A DNA stretch of 64,000 nucleotides from Clarkia xantiana subsp. parviflora (taxonomy: Eukaryota > Streptophyta > Magnoliopsida > Myrtales > Onagraceae). The position numbers were made by a program, and so were the translations under genes. The stretch's first letter is position 1; every line of letters begins with the position of its first letter. Where the stretch lies: NCBI GenBank assembly GCA_036873135.1, contig JAPTYO010000024.1:2356001-2420000 (forward strand). Direction: 5' to 3'. This document shows positions 10,440 through 22,009 of the stretch, in pieces. The notes beneath the pieces were generated by a model that was not told the origin of the DNA, did not search any database, and saw nothing but the letters and a program-made list of their open reading frames with translations.

Positions 10440-10740
10440 ATGATGTGCTGCCGTGATAAACACTTCGGGGTATGTGAACGTGATAGCCACTTCGTGATGT
10501 GTCGGAGTGATAGCCCTTCTGTAGTGTGTGGACATGATAGCCACTTCAGGGTATGTGGACATGATAGCCACTTCAAGGTATGTGGACATGATAGCCACTT
10601 CAAGGTATGTGGACATGATAGCCACTTCAAGGTATGTGGACATGATAGCCACCTCAAGGTATGTGGACATGATAGCCACTTTAAAGTATGTGGACATGAT
10701 AGCCACTTCAAGGTATGTGGACATGATAGCCATATCACGA
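10440..10740. repeat. 27-bp tandem array in element B
   Basis: The unit contains GGACATGATAGCCACTTCAA within a 27-bp period. About eight good copies at 10525-10735 are preceded by degenerate ones from about 10440. It is absent from A and C. The multiple-of-three period creates long shadow frames. Confidence 0.88.
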
Positions 10741-11330
10741 TGTATGAGGTTGTGCTTTAGTATTTCTTTCTCATTGGAGAGCCTTCATTGCTATATTTGC
10801 CTTTTGTGTGGGCTATGTCTGTTGGGTTAGGTCCCGATGTCTCGTCTTGTCGGATGTTCTATCCTTTATGCTCTTTAGATGTCTCCTTCATGAGTTGTGC
10901 TTGACGATGTTCAAGTCTGATACGAGCATAGGTCACGCGAGGGCGACATGCCTTCGGATTTCATGTCTTTGCTATCCTTCTTGGTGGTGTTGGGTTCCTT
11001 TGAGATACTTCTCTTGACTTGTGATATGGGTGGTAGGATAACTCGTTACTTTTCATGATAACCTCTTGTGCTTCTGTATATGATCCTTTGGTCATGGACT
11101 CTTCTCTTGGTGTGTTTTCCTTTCTTTATCTTTCTTTTGTGCTTTCCTTTACATCATACCTGCTATCTCATCAAGAAAAAACATTATGTGTTCTTCCCAT
11201 TACTTTACTTAGAAATTTCTTTCTCATGGTATCCTTCTGAGCATGGTATCCTTCTAAGCATGGTATCCTTCTAAGCATGGTGTGATGATCTCTTCTGATA
11301 CCCATTACACGGTATACGTTGTACTGTTAG
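10741..11330. other. Element B spacer between arrays, no gene seen
   Basis: The second half (about 11080-11330) is related to A's 3590-3840 and C's 20650-20340 (TTCTCATGGTATCC-type repeats with GAGCATGGTATCCTTCTAAG). The first half is unassigned. No supported ORF. Confidence 0.5.
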
Positions 11331-12165
11331 ACCAAAGATACGCTCTTGGTGGGCGTCGAAATCTGTTCACGAGACAGGCTCTCGGACGGCACTTAACGTT
11401 TCACAGGATAGGCTCCCGGAGGGCACAGGTTAGTCCACCGATACCTTCTTGACGGGTGTCAAACTGTTCACGAGACAGGCTCTCGGACGGCACTTAACGT
11501 TTCACAGGATAGGCTCCCGGAGGGCACAGGTTAGTCCACCGATACCTTCTTGACGGGTGTCAAACTGTTCACGAGACAGGCTCTCGGACGGCACTTAACG
11601 TTTCACAGGATAGGCTCCCGGAGGGCACAGGTTAGACCAAAGATACGCTCCTGGTGGGCGTCGAACTGGTAGTTTGAAATCTACCTCAAGATACGCTCTT
11701 GGGGGCGTCGAACTGGTAGTGTTTTTTCTACCTCAAGATACGCTCTTGGGGGCGTCGAATCTGGTAGGTTGCAAATCTACCTCAAGATACGCTCTTGGGG
11801 GCGTCGAATTCGTAGTTTTTGGAAACCACTCTCAAGATACGCTCTTGGTGCGTCGAAGGTCGTAGTGTATAAACTACTCTCAAGATACGCTCTTGGGGGC
11901 GTCGAAGGTCGTAGTATGAACACTACTCTCAAGATACGCTCTTGGGGGCGTCGAAATTCGTAGTTTTTGGAAACCACTCTCAAGATACGCTCTTGGTGCG
12001 TCGAAGGTCGTAGTGTATAAACTACTCTCAAGATACGCTCTTGGGGGCGTCGAAGGTCGTAGTATGAACACTACTCTCAAGATACGCTCTTGGGGGCGTC
12101 GAATGTCGTAGTATATAAACTACTCTCAAGATACGCTCTTGGGGGCGTCGAAATCTGTTCGCGGG
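11330..12165. repeat. Hairpin spacer blocks and 49-bp minisatellite, element B copy
   Basis: Three blocks of about 110 bp (11330-11650) are followed by about ten 49-bp units (11660-12150) carrying CAAGATACGCTCTTG and GTAGTATG/GTAGTGTA hairpins. It is the same arrangement and orientation as in element A. Confidence 0.88.
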
Positions 12166-13990
12166 ATAGGCTCCCGGAGGGCTCATAATGTTACCTTACC
12201 TTGTGTCCTTTCTCATGTAGGGTGCATCTTTGGTATGCTTTTCGAGTCTTTACTTGACTTTTCCTTTTATGATATTGCATGCTATCACGCTTTTCCTTTA
12301 ATGTGGGAGATCACCTCCCGAGGGCGATGTTTGTGTGTTGCCAACTTAGGACGAGTTCGTATAGGGAGTTGAGGATGTTTTCCTCTATGTGACCTCTTCT
12401 AGGAAAAGTGGTATTGCATGTTCTTGTGATCTTCTGCCTCTAATCTCTTCTTTTACACTTAGGTGGACTACCAAGCACTTATTCGTTTAGTGCCCCCCAA
12501 GTTGCTTGGTGGTCACACCGCCTTTCATATTTGGCCGTTGAAGGCCCCTCGTTCATTTTCTTGGTTGGGTACCCCTTATGCTCGGGGCTCCCTTGTCTGC
12601 TTGTTTGAATGCGATGAGTGTCCCTTGTAGGATTTACTCTTTCTCATGCTTGCCTGTTTCAGTCACAGGCATGGTCTAAATGATGCCTTTGTCGGATGTG
12701 TCTTTGGAGGTTGGGTGGAAGGGCTTTTGCTTTGGGTGGGTGGGGGTGGATTTCATTCTCTTGGTAACTAGGATGTGGCAATGTCTGTATCCTAGGGGGG
12801 CTTGTAAATTTTTTCCCCCCTTTCCTTGTGTAGGTTGAAGAGCTCTTTCATAGAATGGTGTCTTGAGTTGTTAATCTCGTAGGTGTGTTTCAGACTAGTC
12901 AATCTGATCCATGCTCTTTGCTCGTGCATGGGGGTGTGGGGGTCTGATCGGGTTGTATCTTCTTGGAGTGTTGTGGCACTTAGAGTGCCTTGCCTTTTCC
13001 TTCACACTGGAGTATTCTTCGATGCCCTTAGGGGTGTGTCCACCGGTCATGCTCCTCCCACCTTGAATCTTGGTTATAGATTTCTTTTGAATTAGGACCT
13101 GAACCTAAAAAGGATGTTTTCCTTTAGGTTTGCAAGTGATGCTCCATGATTTTCCATGGGTTTGCCCCCGTATTGGCTATTCCTTGTTGGATATCTTCAT
13201 TAGAGACTGCCTTTGTATTGCGTACGTATACGTGTTTGAGGTATGTTGAGCTGACAAGTCCCTCCTTTTTTGTTTTGTCATAACCGTCATTCATCATGTA
13301 TTCGGCGTATGGCCTTAGAGGCGGGATATTTTTCTAGTGCCCCTTTTATCGGGGTTCTCCTCTTGATAGGATGCCAGAGTCGAATGTCTTATCATTTGCA
13401 GACAAGGTGGTTGATCGGGATGTGCATCTAGTGCAAGGGTCGATCCTGAAACCTTACTCCCCAAGCTTTAGAGCTCTTCTTTGGTTGATCTTGTAGAACT
13501 ATTATCCTGCCCTAAGGCTCTTGATAGGAGATGTATCTCCTTTTTCCTACTCTAATTGTTGCACTATCTCTTTTGCCAAACTTGCATCTTTAGAGTGTCT
13601 CTCTTGGTGCATGACTTCAATGACAGGATTTTCTACCGATGTTTATTCTATTAGGACTTGTATCCTTGGTTGCCCTCCTTTCTTGTGAGATGGCGAAGGA
13701 GTGTTTATGAACACTCCAATGTGTCGTACTTGGTAGAGGTATGCGCTTAATCCTTATGGCGCTGTCTTGAATCTTCGTGTACCTGTATCTGATGGACATG
13801 TTATTCATTACATATATAGTACGGAGTCCAAGGATCTCCGGGTTAGGATCATATTTTGAGAACAGAGACGTAGTCATCTATCAGATGACCTCTTTTCTAC
13901 GGAGTTAATTTTTGCAAGGATAAATGCAAGGATACTTGTAAGGATACTTGTAAGGATACTTGTAAGGATATGTGTTCCATCCTTTTCCTG
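12166..13990. other. Unassigned decayed interior of element B
   Basis: By position this should hold the end of the coding region (protease end and second Gag-like module in C). I could not align it to C or A by eye and no convincing frame survives on either strand. A short direct repeat, AAGGATACTTGT in 14-bp steps, lies at 13914-13970. Confidence 0.45.
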
Positions 13991-13992
13991 GT

Positions 13993-14223
13993 TCATTTGC
14001 AGTGCCGTGTCCCTAATGGGTGTGTTGATGTTCTGACCACCTTTACTAGTAGGGGGTCCCTTGGTATTAGGTATGCCTGACTCTTCTCTAGTATCATCAA
14101 TGGTTGGTCATGGGAGATGTCTGACGGACTCCCTTCATGTACTATGGTTCTCTTCATGTCAAAGTTGGTGATTCCCTCTCTTATGACTAACATATCATTG
14201 TGTGGAAATACTATGTTTTCCAT
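13993..14223 (-). pseudogene. Element B protease remnant
   Basis: NIVFPHNDMLVI...NFDMKRTIVHEGSPSDI aligns with C's HIVFPHDDALVITL...NFDVKRILVDGGSSADL. The catalytic Asp-Gly-Gly-Ser motif is replaced by HEGS, so the enzyme would be dead. The C-terminal half (THPLGT) is only weakly similar. This fixes B as a gag-protease-type element with a ruined frame. Confidence 0.7.
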
Positions 14224-14854
14224 ATCCCTTTTTAAAAGCTTGATGATGGTGTCACCGTTCTTCCTTTGCTAGGCTTGGTGTCCTTGAGGGTTTTTGATGG
14301 AGGTGTATTCCATTATCTGGGATGAGCTTTCTAAGTGTAATTGTATCTCCTGGCTATTTTGTGAAATCATAAAGATCCGCTGGAGGTGTTTGCCTCTGAT
14401 GGTGGGTGTTACCCATGTGATATGGTTTCCTCCATTTTTGGAGGGATGTGTTCGCGGCTACCCCCTCTTGTGCTAATGGGCGTTTGTGGGGAGGGCATGT
14501 TGTAACTGGTGCCCCCCTTGCATACCAATGCCCGATGGGATCCTTTGACGGACTTGGCCCTAGGATGCTTAGTGGAAGGTTATGGTAGGGGTAATCCTTT
14601 GTGGCTTTCATGGTAGTTCCTCTATAGGTTGTTGGGAGTGCTCAACTTATTTTTGGAAGTGAACCATCCCTCTTGGTGATCTTTCCCAGATTCTTGACCT
14701 TATAGGTGCCCTTTGAGATTGAGAGATCTGTTCCTTGTGTATCTCTTGGATGGCGATGGCCTTTTACGTATTCTTCTAGTGGTCCACCTGTGTATATATA
14801 TACCACGGAGCCCGAAGGCGTCCGGTATGGTCTTTCTTGGAAAACATGTTGATA
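14224..14854 (-). pseudogene. Element B degenerate gag/protease linker
   Basis: This is the minus-strand continuation of B's gag after the C insertion. Several short open pieces occur (for example TIPDAFGLRGIYIHR near 14800) with no conserved Gag core or zinc knuckle that I can recognise. Confidence 0.4.
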
Positions 14855-14859
14855 TCAAG
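14855..14859. repeat. Target site duplication of element C (left copy)
   Basis: TCAAG precedes TGATGG; the partner is at 24397-24401. Confidence 0.92.
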
Positions 14860-15869
14860 TGATGGATATACGCCCAATTTGAACCCGTTGACTTCCGAAC
14901 CGTTGTATTTTTATCGTCCCATTTATGATTGCAAATCGAAACTTCAACCCGGACACTTCGCGAGAACACCGACGGCTCGGACGGGGCCGAAGCGCCCGTC
15001 CGACAATGAAGGACTCACCTAGGTGAGGTCGGGTGGCCACACCCGACCTCCCCTAGGGGAGATCGGGTCAGCCGACCCGATCTCCCCTAGGGGAGATCGG
15101 GTGGACCAACCCGATCTCTCCTAGGAGAGATCGGGTCAGCCGACCCGATCTCTCCTAGGAGAGATCGGGTCGGCCAACCCGATCTCTCCTAGGAGAGATC
15201 GGGTCGGCCAACCCGATCTCTCCTAGGAGAGATCGGGTCGGCCAACCCGATCTCTCCTAGGAGAGATCGGGTCGGCTGACCCGATCCCTCCTAGGAGGGA
15301 TGGGGTTGGCCAACCCCACCCTCCCTAGGAGGGGTTGGGTGCCCTCACCCAACCCCTACCCTCGGGGGGCGGTTTCCTCCCCCCCCAAGGGTCCCGACAC
15401 CCCTCTCAGACGCCCATGCTCGGTCCATTCCGCCTACCTCCTCCGAATCCTAAGGTCTTAATTATATGCTTAAAGGTTAATTAATTGTGTTTAGAGGTTA
15501 ACGATGTCATTAAGCCACCTTAATGACACCGTTGCCTATAAATACCCCACCTTCACAACTCATTTAAACATCTTGGCTATTTGGGCAATTTAGCTCTGAC
15601 ATCTCTCTAGCTTTATCTCTCTAGAAGTATAGTTCTGACTTAGGCATCGGAGAGGGTTCACCAGGCACCACCCCCCCCTCCTCCGTGTCTGGTATTGCCC
15701 CTTTTGCAGGGCAAAGGGAGAGAAGAAGAGAAGGAACCAAGGGAAGAAGGAACGGAAGAAGGACATAGGAAAAGACAAGGCGACTTGAGAAGACCGGATC
15801 ACACACACCCCCCTATAAGGAGTGGGATTAAAGCCGACACCCCGTTGACTGAGATCCCATAACTTAACA
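14860..15869 (+). repeat. Element C 5' LTR (1010 bp)
   Basis: It starts TGATGGATATACGCCC and ends CATAACTTAACA. The palindrome array at about 15012-15350 has three more 34-bp units than the 3' LTR. TATAAATA at 15537-15544 gives the likely transcription start about 30 bp downstream. Confidence 0.94.
15012..15350. repeat. Nested palindromic 34-bp repeat array, element C 5' LTR
   Basis: Successive CCTAGG-centred palindromes (GATCTCTCCTAGGAGAGATC) are separated by GGGTCGGCCAACCC-type spacers. Each unit can fold as a long perfect hairpin. Confidence 0.9.
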
Positions 15870-15871
15870 CT

Positions 15872-15889
15872 TGGCGCCGCCTGTAGGCT
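15872..15889 (+). other. Primer binding site of element C
   Basis: TGGCGCCGCCTGTAGGCT lies two bases after the LTR end, with the same core as A and B. Confidence 0.8.
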
Positions 15890-15920
15890 TCGGACAGAAA
15901 GCCTGGCTATTACACGAGCT

Positions 15921-18900
15921 ATGACGAACAGTAGGGTGTCCAGGCCCCAACACCCACCCGGGGGCAATGGGCGGAGAAGAGAACCCATACCTCCAGGGAG
16001 GCGGCCTGACCCTGGGAAGCAGCCAATGCATCCAGAGCCCCAAGAAATACCACAACCTCCTCAGCAACAGAACAACCAGGAGGGAGGACCTTCACGCCCA
16101 GCTGGGGCTGAGTCCTCCACAGCCTCCACCCCCCGGGCAAGAAGGCCACAGAGAGCAAGAGGACAACAGGGAGTGCCTTCCCACAACACGGCACCCCTGA
16201 GGGATACTATTATGAAGAGCAACCCCAAGGGTACCCGTATGGGATGCCAGCACAAAGAGGTGGCAACCGCGCCCACACAGCATATGCAAGGCAGGCATAC
16301 ACCCAAGGGACTTATACTGAAGCTCATGAGGAGGAGCAGATCCCGGCAGAAGAGCACTACCCGCACCCTCAAGCAGGGCAGCGAGAGGAGCAAAGAAGAT
16401 ATTACCAGGAGCCACCCCCAGAGGGAAGGCAACAATTCGTACCTCCTAGGCAACAGCAGAACAACAGGGCTTACACCCCGTTTGGGGAGGAGAGACAAGC
16501 AAGACCTCCAAGAAGACAGGACTTCTATGAAGCACCCCAGCAGGCGTATCAAGAGTACACCTACAGTCCATACCAGCAGGGACAAGGGAACCCAGTAAGC
16601 CCAGTCTACAACTACAATGGATATCAGAGAGATTATACTCCGGCACAGGTAGTGATCACCCCGGAGGAGATAGAAGCCATGATAACCCGGAAATTGAATG
16701 AGTCAAAGAAACCCAGCTTGCATTGTCTAAGTGACAAGACGAACCACCCTTTCACAAAGGAACTGGAGATGAACAGGGTGCCAGACTCCCTGCACACTGT
16801 GCAAATTGCAAAGTACAACGGGAAGGGAGACCCCCTAGAGCATATCCAACAGCATGAGGCCTCTCTATTCGGGAGGACAACTGATGAAAGATACAAGGCA
16901 CTCCTTTTCCCAAACACCCTATCAGGGGTGGCCTCACATTGGTTCTTCAGCCTGCCCTCTGAGAGCATCCACTCATGGGAGCAGCTAAAAGCTAAGTTTC
17001 TGCAGAGATACCTAGGGGAGAGGAAACTCCTCAAGGGAACAGGCTCCATTGATGACGTAAAACAAGAATACGATGAAACCCTGGCCAGCTACTACACTAG
17101 GTTCAACCAGAATATTGCAGACATCCAGGGAGACATTACTGAAGGGGAGATAATCCGAGCCTTTATCAGAAACTTAGGTCGCTTTGGGTCAACATTGGCT
17201 GAAAAGATGGCCAAAAAGCCAGCAAGCACCTTGGAGGAGCTTGCAGGGAGAGTTAAAACGCATATTGACCTTGAGAGGCACAGGGCAAGCAAGAAGGCCA
17301 AAATCCAGGCAGCCAAGGAGGATAATCAAAGGCCAAACAAAGGCAAGCCACCCCAGGCACCACATCAAGCAAGGCAACAAGAGTGGCGTCCGCCGCAGCA
17401 GGCAAGACAACAAGAGTGGCGTCCGCCACAGCAAAGAAACCAAATAGGTGAACCCTTAAAGGCTAGAGAAATCAATGTCATTAAGTTCATCCCACTGAAC
17501 GCCACTCCAGCCACCGTACTTAGAGAGATGCGGAACCAAAAGCTATGGTCACCCCCTGCAAGGTGGAGAGCCCCAATGGTAGGAAATCACAAGGATAGAT
17601 GGTGTGATAACCACGAGGCTTATGGTCACGACACAAACGAATGCTTTAGCTTAAAGCTAAGCATAAACAACATCGTCCAGAGGGGAGAATTGAAGCAGTT
17701 CGTAGACCATGGGGGCAATAGTATGCAGCTGGGGCCACCACAGAAAGACAAGGGCAAGGAAAAGGTAGACTATAACCCTCCACCTAACAAAAGAGGAGTC
17801 ATCAATATGATACATGGAGGAGCAGCATCAGGTGGCCCAACTGCTAATGCAAGGGAAGTCTATGCATCTAAGCTAAGTTCAGTGCCAAGGTGGAGGAAAA
17901 GACCAAGAGAAGGAGAAGAAGTGAAGATAGAGTTCTCGGAGAAGGACAAAAGCCACATCGTCTTTCCACATGACGATGCTCTAGTTATTACTTTAGATAT
18001 TGATAATTTTGATGTAAAGAGAATTTTGGTGGATGGGGGCAGCTCAGCTGACCTCCTAAGCCTGAGAGTGTTGGAAGAGATAGGGAAAACCAAAGCAGAC
18101 ATCAATCCGGTCAACTTCCCCCTAGTTGGCTTCTCAGGGGCAACAAGCTACCCCCTGGGGATGATAACATTGCCAGTGACCATGGGCCAAGGATGGACCC
18201 AGCTGAAGGTAAATGTCAATTTCTTGGTGGTTGAAAGCCTGGGAGCCTACAATGGGATCCTAGGAAGGACAACCATAAATCCATATGAAATAGTGCCATC
18301 CACTGTTCACCAGAAGCTGAAGTACATCACGGAGAACGGAGTGGGAGAGGTCCTGGGTGATCAACGCACTGCAAGACAATGCTATGTCAATTCAATGAGA
18401 CATGGATCACACAGGACAGATACAGTGGCTATGGTCATGGCAGGAGGCAACCAGGAAAGAAGAAAGAGGGGAGGAAAACAAAGGCAAGGAAGGAGGAGGA
18501 GTGGAGTGACACTCCGCCTAAGCAGACAGTTTTTTCAAACAGTGCTTACAAGGAAACACAGGGGAAAGGCTGTGAAGGTGACATCCATACCTTGGCAGCC
18601 GGACACCATAATAGGGAGCAGGACAAGGGACTCCATCCTAAGAGGCTTCCGCCACATAGATGATATCAAGCAAATGCCGCAGGAGCCCATATCAAGCTAT
18701 TTCCAGAGATTCTTCAATTATGGTGCCAACATGGACATCACAAGGGGAGAAGCAGTCAGAGCATTCATCAGACACATGCACCCAAGCTCATTCGAGGCCT
18801 ATGGAGGGCTCTATGAGATGGTCATGACGAACACAATGAGAGAGCTCAAGGCAAAGCTGGACAGGGCATTTGAACAAGAGGCGGAACAGTTGGATGAAGT

Positions 18901-19201
18901 TCCAGAGAAAGGAAAAGGAGCAGACACATTGGGAGGAGGTGTCAATTTCACATTCACACCCCTCACACTCAGCATAGAAGAAATTTTCCACAAGCGCCTC
19001 AGGCAAGAGCTGCCAGCATGCAGGGAGGAAGGCAAGGCCTTCCTAGGTAGAGATGCACAGGGTTGGTGTGAATACCATGGGACCTGGGGGCATCAAACCA
19101 ACAACTGTATGGTGTTGAAGGTGGAAGTGGAAGAAATGATCTACAATGGAAGCTTCAAGGAGTATGTGGCAACAGACACAGTGACCACCCCATATCCTTA
19201 G
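15921..19201 (+). CDS. gag: Element C Gag-protease-Gag' polyprotein, one frameshift near 16195
   Basis: ATG at 15921 is 49 nt from the primer site. A one-base deletion at 16194-16197 (relative to B) separates residues 1-91 from a 985-residue open frame (from 16244); repaired length would be about 1093. In the long frame come a Gag core (LLFPNTLSGVASHWFFSLPS, about residues 225-245), a zinc-knuckle-like WCDNHEAYGHDTNEC (about 453), and protease with LVDGGSSADL (about 595). Instead of RT there follows a second Gag C-half: FRHIDDIKQ...SYFQRFF...GEAVRAFIR (about 803-850) and WCEYHGTWGHQTNNC (about 941), ending in a stop at 19201. The first Gag has the parallel SIDDVKQ...SYYTRF...GEIIRAFIR. Role: structural capsid protein and processing, with Pol presumably supplied in trans. 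Confidence 0.85.
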
Positions 19202-19465
19202 TTTTATATCTAGCATTTCGCATGTTTCAGCTTTACAAGCTTTTCAAAAACAACTCATGAGAAGGAGAACTCACGAAGTTACTCCATCTCTACAACTATC
19301 TTTGATTTCCTACAAAGGATGTCTTGGTGCACCAAGGCATCCCGAGTGTACAAAAACATGAATGCTCCTAAGGGAGTAGTAGTTACTCAAAAGTATTTTC
19401 CAGTGAATGCAGTGGTATAACCACAAAGTTATCCTTACACAGATATGACTTCAAGTCAATGACAG
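19202..19465 (+). other. Element C 3' spacer shared with element A
   Basis: Non-coding, matching A's 4910-4620 in element orientation (ACTCACGAAGTTACTCC, CTTGGTGCACCAAGGCATCC). It shows where the common 3' half of A and C begins. Confidence 0.75.
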
Positions 19466-20010
19466 GTTCGACGCCCCCAAGAGCGTATCTTGAGAGTAGT
19501 TTTCATACTACGACATTCGACGCCCCCAAGAGCGTATCTTGAGAGTAGTTTTCATACTACGACATTCGACGCCCCAAGAGCGTATCTTGAGAGTAGTGTT
19601 CATACTACGACTTTCGACGCCCCCAAGAGCGTATCTTGAGAGTAGTTATTACACTACGACTTCGACGCACCAAGAGCGTATCTTGAGAGTGGTTTCCAAA
19701 AACTACGAACTTCGACGCCCCCAAGAGCGTATCTTGAGAGTAGTGTTCATACTACAACCTTCGACGCCCCCAAGAGCGTATCTTGAGAGTAGTTATTACA
19801 CTACGACTTCGACGCACCAAGAGCGTATCTTGAGAGTGGTTTCCAAAAACTACGAATTCGACGCCCCCAGGAGCGTATCTTGAGGTAGATTTGCAACCTA
19901 CCAGATTCGACGCCCCCAAGAGCGTATCTTGAGGTAGAAAAAACACTACCAGTTCGACGCCCCCAAGAGCGTATCTTGAGGTAGATTTCAAACTACCAGT
20001 TCGACGCCCA
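19466..20010. repeat. 49-bp hairpin minisatellite, element C copy
   Basis: About eleven units in reverse orientation relative to A and B, because C is on the other strand (CAAGAGCGTATCTTG and GTAGTTTTCATACTAC stems). Confidence 0.88.
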
Positions 20011-20340
20011 CCAAGAGCGTATCTTTGGTCTAACCTGAGCCCTCCGGGAGCCTATCCTGTGAAACGTTAAGTGCCGTCCGAGAGCCTGTCTCGTGAACAG
20101 TTTGACACCCGTCAAGAAGGTATCGATGGACTAACCTGAGCCCTCCGGGAGCCTATCCTGCGAAACGTTAAGTGCCGTCCGAGAGCCTGTCTCGTGAACA
20201 GTTTGACACCCGTCAAGAAGGTATCGGTGGACTAACCTGTGCCCTCCGGGAGCCTATCCTGTGAAACGTTAAGCGCCGTCCGAGAGCCTGTCTCGTGAAA
20301 AGATTTCGACGCCCACCAAGAGCGTATCTTTGGTCTAACA
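20011..20340. repeat. Hairpin-rich spacer blocks, element C copy
   Basis: About three blocks with CCTCCGGGAGCCTATCCTG and CCGAGAGCCTGTCTCGTGAA arms, equivalent to A's 3836-4085. Confidence 0.75.
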
Positions 20341-20790
20341 GTACAACGTATACCGTGTAAGGGGTATCAGAAGAGATAATCACACCATGTTTGAAAGGAT
20401 ACCATGTTTGAAAGGATACCATGTTTGAAAGGACACCATGCTCAGAAGGATACCATGCTCGGAAGGGTAACATGAGAAAGAAATTTCTAAGTAAAGTAAT
20501 ATGAAGAACAAGTAATGTTTTTTCTTTATGAAATGGCAGGTAAGGCAAGAAGGAAAGCACGAAAAAAGGATAAGTAAAGGAAACACACCAATGAAAGGGT
20601 CCATACCCAAAGAGCCATACACAAGGCATAGGGGGACATCATGAGAAGAGATATAAGCACACGGCCATATATACAACGAATATAAACAAGTGTATCAGAC
20701 AAAGATGGCAACACTAAGAAAGGTGGAGTTTTAAACTCTAAAGACAACCACAACTCACAAGCACATGAGACTACCACAATAGATAGGGAT
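20341..20790. other. Element C spacer between arrays and antisense gene, no gene seen
   Basis: It contains four to five copies of a 17-bp ACCATGTTTGAAAGGAT-like repeat (20385-20470). It is otherwise the likely 3' untranslated region of the antisense gene, shared with A's 3422-3836. Confidence 0.6.
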
Positions 20791-20791
20791 A

Positions 20792-21855
20792 CTATTCCTT
20801 TACCTTCGCAATATGCTTAAGTGCAAAGTCTGACAAATCACCAAGACGAGAGAAAGGAAAGTCGGGAGCAATCATGTGAATCCGTTCAAGAATCTCCTTA
20901 AAGGAAATACGTTTAGCCACAGAGCAGCGAACGTCCATAGCAGCCTGATAAGCGGAAGAGGCCTTATACTCAGCAATGGCACACTCTTTCGCCTCCATAC
21001 GAAACATTTCCTCCAGAGAGACTAACTCAGCAGCACGAAGTGTCTCATCACGATAAGACCTTTGTTTCAACGCCTCAACCTCTTCATTGAGAAGAGCAAT
21101 GCGACCTTCCAAGTCTCGGCACCGCAAATCAGTAATACGACTATGCTCCAAATAGCTAATAAGACGGGAATTAAGGGAGACACAAATGTCCTCGTACACC
21201 TTCCTCTCCTCAGCAAGATGAATAGCAAGGGTGGATAAATTAACAAGGTCGGCCATACCCTGCAACCAAAACAAAAGATGAGACGGATAACGCATGGAGA
21301 AGAAGTATGCCAAAGGATAAAACGGTTAATAACATTACAGGAGCATAACGAGCCAACACATCACGAGACAACTCATAAGTTGCATCCGACCCTTTGGAGA
21401 GGGACACACGATCAACAGGAGGAACAGCAGACTGCAGAACACGAACTCCAACCTCAGGAGTTTGCAAAGAAGATTGATTGTCAAAACGAGACCCACGCCC
21501 ATAATAAGGCGCCCACTCAGACCCAACAATTCCATCAACAGGCGGACGAGACAGCTCCTTCCGACTCAGACGCGGAAGACGAAGTCTACCTATAACAAAG
21601 CACAGAGTAAATACCAATACACACTAAGGAAACTCAGCTGCTCAAGAACTCACCAAACAGAGAGGGAGGAAATGACGGCTCCCGGACCTTCGATTGGGGG
21701 GCATCAATATAGAAAGAAGATAGCACCCCAACGTCACCACCCTTACCTTCAGTTAGAGAACACCTCCCCGCACCATAGAAAACCGATCTTTTTGCAATCG
21801 AAGATCCGGTCCCGGAAGTAACCACTCCCATACGTACTGGCCTCTTACTCCTCAT
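20792..21855 (-). CDS. Antisense accessory gene (aORF) of element C, three coding exons
   Basis: Coding exons are predicted at 21855-21654, 21589-21339 and 21259-20792 (202, 251 and 468 nt), with the same lengths, phases and splice signals as the copy in A (2358-3421), giving 306 codons with no stop. Differences from A are scattered single substitutions (for example IDL/IHL, CEDI/YEDI, SLISCLEH/RLISYLEH). N-terminal part disordered, C-terminal part helical and coiled-coil-like. Function unknown. It is antisense to gag and faces the 49-bp array. An intact reading frame in two elements with different coding regions argues that the protein, not the DNA alone, is maintained. Confidence 0.7.
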
Positions 21856-22009
21856 CAATCACCAGAAAGTTCTGCTAACCGGAAAAAACACAGGCTCAAT
21901 CCGAGAAAAACAGAAAGCAAACAATGGACAAGGGACACGAACTCATTTCCATAAAATGATAGATACAAAGTCAAAAGACAAGAATAGAAAGACGGCAGGA
22001 AAAACCCCA

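Noticed and set aside
10254..10830. Open frames on both strands over the 27-bp array
   Set aside because: Repeat artefact with period 27; no motif and no conservation in A or C.
15921..16598. Independent 225-codon gene at the start of element C
   Set aside because: Its first 91 codons are Gag N-terminus; after the one-base deletion the continuing frame is out of register with B's matching Gag and has no conserved motif.
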